This document shows positions 1-6,322 of a stretch of 7,524 nt of DNA, in pieces. The position numbers were made by a program, and so were the translations under genes. The notes beneath the pieces are model-generated. The model searched no databases. It was given only the letters and a program-made list of their open reading frames with translations, and was not told the origin of the DNA. Numbering within the stretch: the first letter of the stretch is position 1; the number at the start of each line of letters is the position of its first letter. This stretch comes from JAQGMJ01 sp036271855 (lineage in GTDB: Bacteria > Pseudomonadota > Gammaproteobacteria > Burkholderiales > JAEUOS01). The stretch lies in contig DATAZV010000482.1 in the NCBI GenBank assembly GCA_036271855.1, positions 1 through 7,524 of the forward strand, in the 5' to 3' direction.

Positions 1-1029
1 TCGCGCCTGAAGCTGCCGGCCTTTACCACGGCCGAGGGCGGGCGCAAGTTCAAGGGCTACGAAGACTTCATCATCAACTGGGAGACGGCGCCGGGCTCGG
101 GCATCGGCTTTCTCTCGGGCTGGCGCGGGGTGGACGGCGACAAGGCGCTGATCGGCGAGCCGAACCCGAAGCAATGGCAGATGTACGCCGAGAACAACTG
201 CGTGTTCCACTACGAGTTGCCGATCGAGCAGCAGTACATGCGCAACTGGAACCGCGACTATCTGGAGTTCGCCAAGGACGTGGCCTTCAACGGCTCCCTC
301 GAACCCATTCGCATCCACCTGTATTCGCCGGTGCTGCAAGGCTTTCGCCTGGCGGCGCAGGGCAGGCGCGCCGGCAAGCAGCCGCCGGAACATTTGCGCG
401 CGCGCATCGAAAAGCATTTCGATCCCCTGCCCTTCTGGTCGCAGCCGCTGGAGTATGCCGCCACCGACCTGGAAAAATATCCGCTCAACGCGGTGACGCA
501 GCGGCCGATGGCGATGTACCACTCCTGGGATTCGCAAAACGCCTGGCTGCGGCAAATCCACAGCCACAACTACCTGATGGTCAACCCGCTCACCGCCAAG
601 GCGGCGGGGGTGGAAGACGGCGGCTGGCTGTGGGTGGAGTCGCAATGGGGCAAGCTGCGCTGCATGTGCCGCTACACCGAGGCGGTGGAACCGGGCACGG
701 TGTGGACCTGGAACGCCATCGGCAAATCCAAAAGCGCGTGGAACCTGGCGCCACAGGCCGATGAGTCGACCAAGGGATTTTTGCTGAATCACGTGATTAC
801 GGAAGAGTTGCCGCAGCCAGCTGCCGGCGCAGGCAAGACCATTTCGAATAGCGACCCGGTCACCGGCCAGGCCGGCTGGTACGACGTGCGCGTGCGCATC
901 TACCCGGCAGCGGCCGATGAGCCAAAGGAAACCTGGCCCAGCTTCGCGCCGATGAAAAGAATGCCGGGCACCGGTGTGTTTAAAAAAGTGAATGCCTATT
1001 TCGCCGGCCGGCCCAAAACGGAGGCTTGA
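1..1029 (+). CDS. soeA: Sulfite dehydrogenase (quinone)-like molybdopterin catalytic subunit SoeA, C-terminal part
   Basis: The frame is open from the first base, so the gene starts upstream; the 342 C-terminal residues are visible. The family (DMSO reductase superfamily, bis-MGD cofactor) has subunits of roughly 900-1000 residues, so about two thirds is missing, including any N-terminal Fe-S motif or Tat signal. From about nt 478 to 800 lies a molybdopterin-dinucleotide-binding C-terminal domain, with the stretch TQRPMAMYHSWDSQNAWLRQ followed by VWTWNAIGK and GFLLNHVI. In SoeABC the protein oxidizes sulfite to sulfate and passes electrons to SoeB. The specific Soe assignment comes mainly from the very Soe-like SoeB and the DmsC-type anchor downstream; other complex iron-sulfur molybdoenzymes (DMSO, polysulfide or thiosulfate reductase-like) are the alternative. 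The stop TGA lies 4 nt before soeB, and the soeB ribosome binding site is inside this gene, indicating one operon. Confidence 0.82.
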   Translation, partial: SRLKLPAFTTAEGGRKFKGYEDFIINWETAPGSGIGFLSGWRGVDGDKALIGEPNPKQWQMYAENNCVFHYELPIEQQYMRNWNRDYLEFAKDVAFNGSLEPIRIHLYSPVLQGFRLAAQGRRAGKQPPEHLRARIEKHFDPLPFWSQPLEYAATDLEKYPLNAVTQRPMAMYHSWDSQNAWLRQIHSHNYLMVNPLTAKAAGVEDGGWLWVESQWGKLRCMCRYTEAVEPGTVWTWNAIGKSKSAWNLAPQADESTKGFLLNHVITEELPQPAAGAGKTISNSDPVTGQAGWYDVRVRIYPAAADEPKETWPSFAPMKRMPGTGVFKKVNAYFAGRPKTEA

Positions 1030-1033
1030 ATCC

Positions 1034-1675
1034 ATGACCCAACTCGCGCTCGTCATCGACCTCAACGTCTGCGTCGGCTGCCATGCCTGCGTGACGTCGT
1101 GCAAACAGTGGAACACCTCCGGCACCGCCGGGCCGCTGGAAGACCTGAACCCCTACGGCGAAAACCCCAGCGGCACATTCTTCAACCGCGTGCAGACCTA
1201 CGAGGTGGGCGAATTCCCGCTGACCGAAACCGTGCACTTCCCGAAAAGCTGCCTGCATTGCGAAGACCCGCCCTGCGTACCGGTGTGCCCCACCGGCGCC
1301 TCGTACAAGCGCAAGGAAGACGGCATCGTGCTGGTGGACTACGACAAGTGCATCGGCTGCAAGTATTGCGCCTGGGCCTGCCCCTACGGCGCCCGCGAGC
1401 TGGACGAAGGCCGCAAGGTGATGACCAAGTGCACCCTGTGCGTGGACCGCGTCACCAGCACCACCCTGCCGGAAGACGAACGCAAACCTGCCTGCGTGAT
1501 GGCCTGCCCAACCAGCGCGCGCCTGTTCGGCGACGTGCACGACGAAAATTCCGAAGTCTCGGTGGCGATCCGCGAGCGCGGCGGCTATGCGCTGATGCCG
1601 GAGTGGCAGACCAAACCGGCGAACCAGTATTTGCCGCGCAAGATCACCGAGCTGATCGATGAAGCCAAATTGTGA
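1034..1675 (+). CDS. soeB: Four-cluster ferredoxin subunit SoeB of the sulfite dehydrogenase-like complex
   Basis: This 213-residue iron-sulfur protein is the electron wire between the molybdenum subunit and the membrane anchor. It has 16 cysteines in four groups: C13/C16/C19/C23, C73/C76/C81/C85, C106/C109/C112/C116 and C133/C136/C154/C158. This is the DmsB/PsrB/NrfC pattern for four [4Fe-4S] clusters. The opening MTQLALVIDLNVCVGCHACV and the segment ending in KPANQYLP are, from memory, very close to SoeB of Allochromatium vinosum; no alignment was run. The ATG at 1034 is chosen because GGAGG at 1020-1024 sits 9 nt upstream and the first cluster motif follows at the usual distance; an in-frame ATG at 992 would add 14 residues lying inside soeA. 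No signal peptide is seen, which fits a cytoplasmic complex. The gene is followed by an unexpected 205-bp gap before the anchor gene. Confidence 0.92.
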   Translation: MTQLALVIDLNVCVGCHACVTSCKQWNTSGTAGPLEDLNPYGENPSGTFFNRVQTYEVGEFPLTETVHFPKSCLHCEDPPCVPVCPTGASYKRKEDGIVLVDYDKCIGCKYCAWACPYGARELDEGRKVMTKCTLCVDRVTSTTLPEDERKPACVMACPTSARLFGDVHDENSEVSVAIRERGGYALMPEWQTKPANQYLPRKITELIDEAKL

Positions 1676-1757
1676 GCCGTGTCATCATTCGCGGCTTGCT
1701 ATGTGACTCTGCCTGTATCCCAATGAATTTCATCGACGCAGCCACGCGCCCCCCTCC

Positions 1758-1845
1758 CGTTCGTCCTGAGCCTGTCGAAGGACCGGTGACTTCCGGACGC
1801 CACGCACCGCAAGGCACACATGGTTCGACAAGCTCACCACGAACG
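1758..1845. repeat. REP-like inverted palindromic pair between soeB and soeC
   Basis: Two copies of a 22-nt unit face each other at 1758-1779 and, in reverse complement, 1824-1845. They match at 19 of 22 positions and are separated by 44 nt. Each half can also fold on itself. The left half has GTCCT (1763-1767) against AGGAC (1779-1783). The right half has GTTCG (1823-1827) against CGAAC (1840-1844), extended by CACAT (1817-1821) against ATGTG (1847-1851). The unit, with its CCTGAGC and TGTCGAA blocks, resembles the short palindromic repeats scattered between genes in many GC-rich Proteobacteria, whose spurious translations contain strings such as VRPEPVEG and MVRQAHHE; both strings occur here. 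The family identification is from memory. The rest of the 1676-1880 gap has no convincing gene or promoter. The pair would form structured mRNA ahead of soeC and could modulate expression or RNA stability. Confidence 0.7.
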
Positions 1846-1880
1846 GATGTGGGGCACGGTAGGTCGGCGGGAGCACACGC

Positions 1881-2819
1881 ATGAAACCCGCCTGGTCGGT
1901 GATTTTTCTCACCACCCTGTGCGGCATGGCGCAGGGCCTGATGCTGGCGCTGGTGGGGGCGGATGTGATCGGCGGCGGGCATGTGACGCCGCTTTCCGCG
2001 CGTAACTTCTTCAGCGGCGGCGCGGTGATCTGCATGGTGCTGACGGGGCTAGGTCTATTCGCCTCGTTTTTTCACCTGGGACGTCCCGAGCGCTTCTGGC
2101 GCAGCGCGGCGATGTGGCGCACCTCGTGGCTGTCGCGCGAGGTGATCGCGGTGCCGGCATTCTTTGGCTCTTCCGCGCTCTACGCCTGGGCGCATTACAG
2201 CGGCCAGCCCTACGCGGCGGCGCTGGGCGTGCTGTGTGTGATTTGCGCGCTGGCGCTGTGGGTGTGCACGGCGATGATCTACGCCTGCCTGCGCTTCATC
2301 CGCGAATGGGCCAGCGTCTACACCCTGGCGAATTTCGTGCTGCTGGGCTGCGCCTCCGGCTTCACCCTCGCCTCGGTGTGGGCGGCGTGGGCGGCGCCGG
2401 CCTGGGTGCCGGGCTACATGAACGCCGCTTACCTGTTCCTGATCGTCGGCCTGGTGGTGCGCCTGCTGATGCTCAAGCGCAATGCCGCGCTGAAACCGGT
2501 GTCGACCCTGCAAAGCGCCATCGGCATCAAGAACCCGAAGATCCAGCAAAAATCGATGGGCGCGATGGGCGGCAGCTTCAATACCCGCGAGTTTTTTCAC
2601 GGCAAGAGCGCGCTGTTCATCAAGAACATGCGCTGGGTCTTCCTGTTCCTGATCTTTCCGGTCTCGACCATGCTGCTGGCGCTGGCCGAAGCGAAGGTGA
2701 GCGGCGCGCTGCTGGTGCTGGCGCTGCTGGTGCAATACGCCGGCCTGCTGGCGGAGCGCTGGTTCTTTTTCGCCCAGGCCAATCACCCGCAGAATCTGTA
2801 CTATCAGGTCGTTTCCTAA
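1881..2819 (+). CDS. soeC: DmsC-family membrane anchor subunit SoeC of the sulfite dehydrogenase-like complex
   Basis: This 312-residue integral membrane protein would anchor the SoeAB pair on the cytoplasmic face and hand electrons to quinone. About eight hydrophobic segments can be read, near residues 7-27, 44-64, 87-104, 112-138, 147-170, 180-196, 251-269 and 276-293, as expected for DmsC-type anchors. The segment FHLGRPERFWRSAAMWRTSW (64-83), followed by LSRE, is a typical DmsC-family loop. A long polar loop (about 198-250) separates helices six and seven. The ATG at 1881 has GGAG at 1870-1873, 7 nt upstream, so translation can start independently despite the gap after soeB. The stop is TAA at 2817-2819, and the next gene starts 44 nt later. 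An NrfD/PsrC-type anchor was considered, but the sequence looks more like DmsC. Confidence 0.88.
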   Translation: MKPAWSVIFLTTLCGMAQGLMLALVGADVIGGGHVTPLSARNFFSGGAVICMVLTGLGLFASFFHLGRPERFWRSAAMWRTSWLSREVIAVPAFFGSSALYAWAHYSGQPYAAALGVLCVICALALWVCTAMIYACLRFIREWASVYTLANFVLLGCASGFTLASVWAAWAAPAWVPGYMNAAYLFLIVGLVVRLLMLKRNAALKPVSTLQSAIGIKNPKIQQKSMGAMGGSFNTREFFHGKSALFIKNMRWVFLFLIFPVSTMLLALAEAKVSGALLVLALLVQYAGLLAERWFFFAQANHPQNLYYQVVS

Positions 2820-2863
2820 AGCGCCGCCGGCCCCTGCCGGGTGGCGTGGGGGGAGGAGGCGCA

Positions 2864-3505
2864 ATGCAGACCCTGCGTGAGCTTGAGCCGTTCTTCCAGG
2901 CCTATATCGCCTGCTACTTGGTGCTGATCGCCGCCGGCACGGTGTGCTTGGTGATGCAGCGCAAGCGCCTCAGTCTGTTTACCGCGGACTACCGAAAATT
3001 CCTCGGCCAGCCCTGGCGCCTGACGACGTTCATCATCGCCTTTCTCGGCATGGTGCTGGTGGCGCCCTATACAGGCGACCCGACCTGGGACTATTTCGAC
3101 GCGGCCTACATGTCGCTGTTCACCTACCTCACCGCACCGTGGGCGGTGGGCACGCTGTATCTGGCGCTGGCGAGGCGCGCCCGCGCCATCGAGGTGTTCA
3201 TCGCCGTGGTGGTGTGGCTGACGGTGGCTTCCTGGAGCTACGACCTGTACATCCTGTTCAAGCTGAAGATGTACCCGCCGACCTGGGCGGTGAACATCGC
3301 CGCTTCTTCGGTGCTCTACCTGTGCGCCGGCCTGATGTGGAACCTCGACTGGCGCACCGGGCACGGCGTGGTGTTCGCGTTTCGCGAAGCGGGCTGGCCG
3401 CAGGCGGCGAGCGCCGGCAGCTTCATGCGCATCGCCGGCTTCGCGCTGCCGTTCATGCTGATTGTCGGCGTGGGTGTGGCGTACTTCCTCTGGACCCAGC
3501 TATAG
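2864..3505 (+). CDS. Uncharacterised six-helix membrane protein in the soe operon
   Basis: I do not recognise this 213-residue protein. It has about six hydrophobic segments, near residues 13-31, 53-69, 83-103, 109-131, 140-160 and 188-210. Short charged loops lie between them, including KRKLS-like basic residues after the first helix and a polar WRTGHGVVFAFREAGWPQ loop (163-180). Tryptophan and tyrosine are frequent at predicted membrane borders. There is no cysteine cluster or haem CxxCH motif; histidine is nearly absent (H167 only), so a multi-haem b-type cytochrome role is unlikely. The ATG at 2864 follows an excellent purine-rich ribosome binding site, GGGAGGAGG at 2851-2859. Its position 44 nt after soeC on the same strand suggests co-transcription and a role in assembly, quinone interaction or transport of sulfite or sulfate; these are guesses. 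The stop TAG directly abuts the stop of the convergent gene. Confidence 0.8.
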   Translation: MQTLRELEPFFQAYIACYLVLIAAGTVCLVMQRKRLSLFTADYRKFLGQPWRLTTFIIAFLGMVLVAPYTGDPTWDYFDAAYMSLFTYLTAPWAVGTLYLALARRARAIEVFIAVVVWLTVASWSYDLYILFKLKMYPPTWAVNIAASSVLYLCAGLMWNLDWRTGHGVVFAFREAGWPQAASAGSFMRIAGFALPFMLIVGVGVAYFLWTQL

Positions 3506-3507
3506 CT
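3498..3507. other. Palindrome spanning the abutting stop codons of convergent genes
   Basis: The perfect 10-nt palindrome AGCTATAGCT contains the plus-strand stop TAG (3503-3505) and most of the minus-strand stop TAG (3508-3506). The two genes therefore end on adjacent bases with no intergenic DNA. No terminator hairpin with a T tract is seen near the junction on either strand. The palindrome is short and may simply reflect two TAG stops placed back to back. Confidence 0.6.
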
Positions 3508-5653
3508 ACATCGCCGCCATAATGCGCTCCGGCGTCAGCGGCAAGTCGCGCACCCGCACACCCAGTGCATGGGCGACGGCATTGGCGATGGCCGCCGCCG
3601 TCGGGCCGGAGGCAGCCTCGCCAGCGCCGACCGCGCGCTCGTCCGGGCGGTTGATGATCTCCACTTCCACCGCCGGTACTTCGCTAAAGTTGAGAATGGG
3701 GTACTGCTCCCAGTCGGTGGCGGTGATGCGCTCGCCGTCGTAACCGACGGCTTCTTTCAGGGTCCAGCTCGCTGCCTGCACAGCCCCGCCCTCGATCTGG
3801 TTGATCACGCCGTCCGGATTGATGGTGAGGCCGACGTCGACGGCGATCACCAGGCGCTTGGCCTTGACCACCTCCATCATCACCACTTCGGCGACCACCG
3901 CGCAGTAGGCGCCGGTGTTTTTGTACTTGACCCAGGCGATGCCGTGGCCGGCGCCTTCCTCGTGCTCTTCGCTGTCCCAGGCGCTCCAGCGGGCGCGGGC
4001 GGCGGCGTTTTTCAGCACGGCGATGGCGCGCTCGTCCTTCATGTGGCGCAGGCGGTATTCGACGGGGTCGGCGCCGGCTTGCAGGGCCAGCTCGTCCATG
4101 GCGGACTCGATGGCGAAAATGTTGGCGTAGCCGCCGAGCGCGCGCATGGCGGAAACGCGCAGGGGCATGGTGAGCAGGCGGTGGTTGGTGACCACCTGTT
4201 CGGGGAAATCGTAGAGCGCGATGGCGTTGCGCTCGGCGCCACCGCCATTGGCCAGCGGCGCGTTGACGGCGATGAACTGTTCGTAGGGCTTCTCCAGGTA
4301 GCGCGCGGCGAGCAAAGTCGGAATCTTGGCGCGGCCCGGGCGGATACCGTGGCCGTTGCTCCAGACCTCGTAGTTCCAGGTGAGCACATTGCCCTGTTCG
4401 TCGAGGCCAGCCTTGATCTGCACGTCCATCGCTGGGCTGTGGGGGGACCAGGCGAGTTCTTCTTCGCGGGACCACACCACCTGCACCGGGTGACCGGCGG
4501 CGCCGCGCGCCAGCAGGGCGGCGTCCAGCGCCACGTCGTCGGCGCCGTTGTGGCCGTAGCAGCCGGCGCCTTCGACGTGTTCGATGGTGATATCGGTCAC
4601 CGGCAGGCTGAAGACGATGCCAAGGTCGGCGCGCAGGTTGTAGATGCCCTGGCTGTGGCTGTATACCGCCAGCCTCCCGTCGGTCCACTGCGCGACGGCG
4701 CAGCAGGCGCCGATGGAGGCATGGGCGAGATAGGGCTTGGTGTAGCGCAGGCTGACGTCACGCACAAGCCGCGCGGGAGCAGCAGCGCGCTTGTCTTCTA
4801 TCACCTTGGTGTCGAGAGGCTGGGTGCGCATCCAGTCGTGCAGGCCAACGGTTGGCGGCAGGCCGGCGCCTTCACTCCATACCGCGCCCTTGCGCAGCAG
4901 GGCAACCGCCTTGAGGGCGATTTCTTCGCGTTCGGCGACGACGCCGGCAAAGCTGCCGTCGCGCACCACCACCACGCCGGGCAGGGCGCGGGCGGCGGAG
5001 TCGTCCAGGCTTTGCAGGCGCGCGCCGGGGGCGGCCGGGCGCAGCACGCGGCCGTAGCGCATGCCGGGCAGCGCCATGTCCTGCACGAAGCGCGGTCGGC
5101 CGTAGATTTTGTCGGGGATGTCCAGGCGTTCCACCGCGGTGCCGACCAGGCGATGCGCGGCGGCGGCCTTGGGCGCGGCCTGGCCGCTGGCTTCGCGGTC
5201 GAACAGGGCGGCGCTGTCGAGCTGCCAGTAGGCGAGCGTGCGGCCGGAGGCATCGTTGATGACGCCGTTGTTCACCTGCAAGGTGGCGGGGTCGGCGTCC
5301 CATTGCCGCGCTGCTTCGGCCACCAGCAGGGCGCGCGCTTCGGCGCCGGCGTGGCGCAGGGCGGTGCCGCACTCCTGCACCGACTGGCTGCCGGAGGTGA
5401 CGGCTTCGTCCGGGCTGCTGCCGGTCCTGGCGCGGACCATGCGGATGCGCGCGAGGTCGACATCGAGTTCTTCGGCGGCGATCTGCGCCAGCGCGGTGAC
5501 GATGCCCTGGCCGATTTCCACCTTGCCGGGCATGACTTCAATAATGCCTTCGGGCAGAATGCGCAGCCAGCGGTCCAGGCGCCGGTTGACGTTCAGGCTG
5601 CCGGGGAGCCTGGGCGGCGGCACCGGCACGTCCGGCGGGGGAATGCGTGTCAT
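3506..5653 (-). CDS. Xanthine oxidase-family molybdopterin large subunit, IorB/NicB-like, permuted and without cytochrome domain
   Basis: This 715-residue protein would carry the molybdenum cofactor of a two-subunit hydroxylase. The order of motifs is the IorB/NicB one: a cofactor-binding segment comes first (GKVEIGQG, 43-50). The a/b hammerhead region follows (about 168-255, with IYGRPRFVQDM and PGMRYGRVLRP), then the main cofactor domain (GAGCYGHNGADD 362-373; MRALGGYANIFAIESAMDEL 503-522). The GAGEAASGPTAAAIANAV region begins at 676 and holds E679, the likely catalytic glutamate. IorB-type relatives are somewhat longer and often begin with a Tat signal; NicB-type ones carry C-terminal cytochrome c domains. 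Neither is present, so this enzyme looks cytoplasmic with an unknown electron acceptor. The ATG at 5653 overlaps the small-subunit stop (ATGA), giving translational coupling; the frame stays open to 6169, but that part is a shadow of the small subunit. The substrate is not predictable beyond an N-heteroaromatic compound or aldehyde. Confidence 0.87.
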   Translation of the reverse strand: MTRIPPPDVPVPPPRLPGSLNVNRRLDRWLRILPEGIIEVMPGKVEIGQGIVTALAQIAAEELDVDLARIRMVRARTGSSPDEAVTSGSQSVQECGTALRHAGAEARALLVAEAARQWDADPATLQVNNGVINDASGRTLAYWQLDSAALFDREASGQAAPKAAAAHRLVGTAVERLDIPDKIYGRPRFVQDMALPGMRYGRVLRPAAPGARLQSLDDSAARALPGVVVVRDGSFAGVVAEREEIALKAVALLRKGAVWSEGAGLPPTVGLHDWMRTQPLDTKVIEDKRAAAPARLVRDVSLRYTKPYLAHASIGACCAVAQWTDGRLAVYSHSQGIYNLRADLGIVFSLPVTDITIEHVEGAGCYGHNGADDVALDAALLARGAAGHPVQVVWSREEELAWSPHSPAMDVQIKAGLDEQGNVLTWNYEVWSNGHGIRPGRAKIPTLLAARYLEKPYEQFIAVNAPLANGGGAERNAIALYDFPEQVVTNHRLLTMPLRVSAMRALGGYANIFAIESAMDELALQAGADPVEYRLRHMKDERAIAVLKNAAARARWSAWDSEEHEEGAGHGIAWVKYKNTGAYCAVVAEVVMMEVVKAKRLVIAVDVGLTINPDGVINQIEGGAVQAASWTLKEAVGYDGERITATDWEQYPILNFSEVPAVEVEIINRPDERAVGAGEAASGPTAAAIANAVAHALGVRVRDLPLTPERIMAAM

Positions 5654-6126
5654 GCGGCCAGCTCCCGCGCGGCGCGCATCACCGCACGCACAATGCGGTT
5701 GTGCGTGCCGCAGCGGCACAGGTTGCGGTCCAGTGCTTCGCGCACCTGGTCTTCGCTGGGTTGCGGACATCGCGCCAGCAGCGCCGCGGCGCTGATGATG
5801 ATGCCGCTGGAACAATAGCCGCACTGCGCCGCCTGCTCGGCGATGAAGGCGCGCTGCAGGGCATGCGGCGCATCCGGCGTGCCCAGGCCTTCGATGGTGG
5901 TGACTTCGCGGCCCTTGGCGGCCCATAACTGGGTTTCGCAGGAGGCGACGGCGTGGCCGTCGAGCAGCACGCGGCAGGCGCCGCAATGCCCGGCGCCGCA
6001 GCCGAAGCGCGTGCCCTTGAGGTTCAGGTCGTTGCGCAGCGCGTACAGCAGCGGCGTGTCCTCGGCGGCCGCGACTTCGCGCGGCTGGCCGTTGACTTTG
6101 AGAGTGATGGTTTGAGACATGGTCAT
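5650..6126 (-). CDS. [2Fe-2S] small subunit of the xanthine oxidase-family hydroxylase, IorA/NicA-like
   Basis: This 158-residue protein has the standard two-domain layout. An N-terminal plant-type ferredoxin has C43/C48/C51/C63 (motif FGCGAGHCGACRV). A C-terminal helical [2Fe-2S] domain has C102/C105 (QCGYCSSG) and C137/C139 (NLCRCGTH). Its length matches IorA, NicA and CoxS-type subunits. It would move electrons from the molybdenum site of the large subunit to an outside acceptor. No FAD-subunit gene is visible, which fits the IorAB/NicAB two-subunit class. Two in-frame ATGs compete, at 6126 and 6120; neither has a strong ribosome binding site, and MSQTITLKVNG from 6120 is an equally likely start. 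The stop TGA overlaps the ATG of the large subunit, so the pair is translationally coupled. Confidence 0.92.
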   Translation of the reverse strand: MTMSQTITLKVNGQPREVAAAEDTPLLYALRNDLNLKGTRFGCGAGHCGACRVLLDGHAVASCETQLWAAKGREVTTIEGLGTPDAPHALQRAFIAEQAAQCGYCSSGIIISAAALLARCPQPSEDQVREALDRNLCRCGTHNRIVRAVMRAARELAA

Positions 6127-6152
6127 ACATTACCGCAAAAGCGTGCAACAAA

Positions 6153-6175
6153 GTCGGCGGCGCGAGCACGCCGAC
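6153..6175 (-). other. GC-rich hairpin in the leader of the hydroxylase operon
   Basis: A perfect 7-bp inverted repeat, GTCGGCG (6153-6159) against CGCCGAC (6169-6175), encloses a 9-nt loop. It lies 27-49 nt upstream of the small-subunit ATG at 6126, so it would sit in the mRNA leader if transcription starts near 6183. In such GC-rich DNA a repeat of this size can arise by chance; no T tract, known riboswitch motif or operator is recognised. Confidence 0.3.
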
Positions 6176-6193
6176 GCGCGCCCAGAAGCGGCA

Positions 6194-6208
6194 GCGCCCA
6201 TAGTGCCA
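6194..6208 (-). promoter_or_regulatory. Possible sigma-54 (-24/-12) promoter for the hydroxylase operon
   Basis: Read on the minus strand, TGGCACTATGGGCGC has a full TGGCAC -24 element and a GC at the correct 12-nt register (GG at 6207-6206, GC at 6195-6194). The -12 element is GCGC rather than the preferred TTGC, which weakens the call. It would place the transcript start near 6183, giving a leader of about 57 nt before the small-subunit ATG. No sigma-54 activator gene is in the window, and no good sigma-70 pair was found in the same gap. Confidence 0.28.
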
Positions 6209-6244
6209 AGTGCTACGCGACCCGCTTTTTCGTCGCAGTTTGAT

Positions 6245-6280
6245 TCAAGAAATCATCCGGCTCTGCCGGTGATTTCTTGA
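6245..6280. repeat. Long two-part hairpin downstream of the Bug gene
   Basis: A perfect 11-bp stem, TCAAGAAATCA (6245-6255) against TGATTTCTTGA (6270-6280), continues after a single bulged T (6256) into CCGGC/GCCGG with a TCT loop. This gives 16 paired positions in all. It is followed on the plus side by the palindrome CTAGCTAG (6281-6288). There is no clear T tract on either strand, so it is not a textbook intrinsic terminator. It may be a dispersed palindromic element, a barrier that stabilises mRNA 3' ends, or a terminator aided by other factors. Confidence 0.6.
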
Positions 6281-6291
6281 CTAGCTAGAAC

Positions 6292-6321
6292 CACACAAAA
6301 GTAGGTTTTTACTTTTGTGTG
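6292..6321 (-). terminator. Perfect 12-bp hairpin one base after the Bug stop codon
   Basis: CACACAAAAGTA (6292-6303) pairs perfectly with TACTTTTGTGTG (6310-6321) around a six-base loop. It begins one base beyond the TAG stop of the Bug gene on the minus strand, where a transcription terminator would be expected. The T-run is inside the 3' arm rather than after the stem, and the stem is AT-rich, so intrinsic termination may be weak. Its exact symmetry would let it act in either direction. With the hairpin at 6245-6280 it forms a double structure separating the Bug genes from the hydroxylase genes. Confidence 0.5.
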
Positions 6322-6322
6322 C

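Noticed and set aside
980..1540. 186-codon minus-strand open frame over soeB
   Set aside because: The plus strand encodes a 16-cysteine ferredoxin with perfect cluster motifs; the minus frame has no family features.
1690..1730. Possible sigma-70 promoter ahead of soeC (TTGCTA with a TATCCC-like -10)
   Set aside because: Both elements match poorly, and such matches are frequent by chance; the operon layout does not require a promoter here.
1672..1884. 70-codon plus-strand reading frame whose GTG overlaps the soeB stop
   Set aside because: It runs through the palindromic repeat pair and gives the VRPEPVEG-type string typical of spurious translation of such repeats; it has no domain or plausible ribosome binding site of its own.
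3569..5818. 749-codon plus-strand open frame opposite the hydroxylase genes
   Set aside because: It is low-complexity, rich in Gly, Ala, Val and His, and matches no family. It lies antisense to a protein with clear cofactor motifs, so it is a shadow of GC-rich codon use.
5654..6169. N-terminal extension of the hydroxylase large subunit in the same open frame
   Set aside because: The extension is arginine-rich and antiparallel in content to the well-supported small subunit in another frame; the ATG at 5653 overlaps the small-subunit stop and is followed by family-like sequence.
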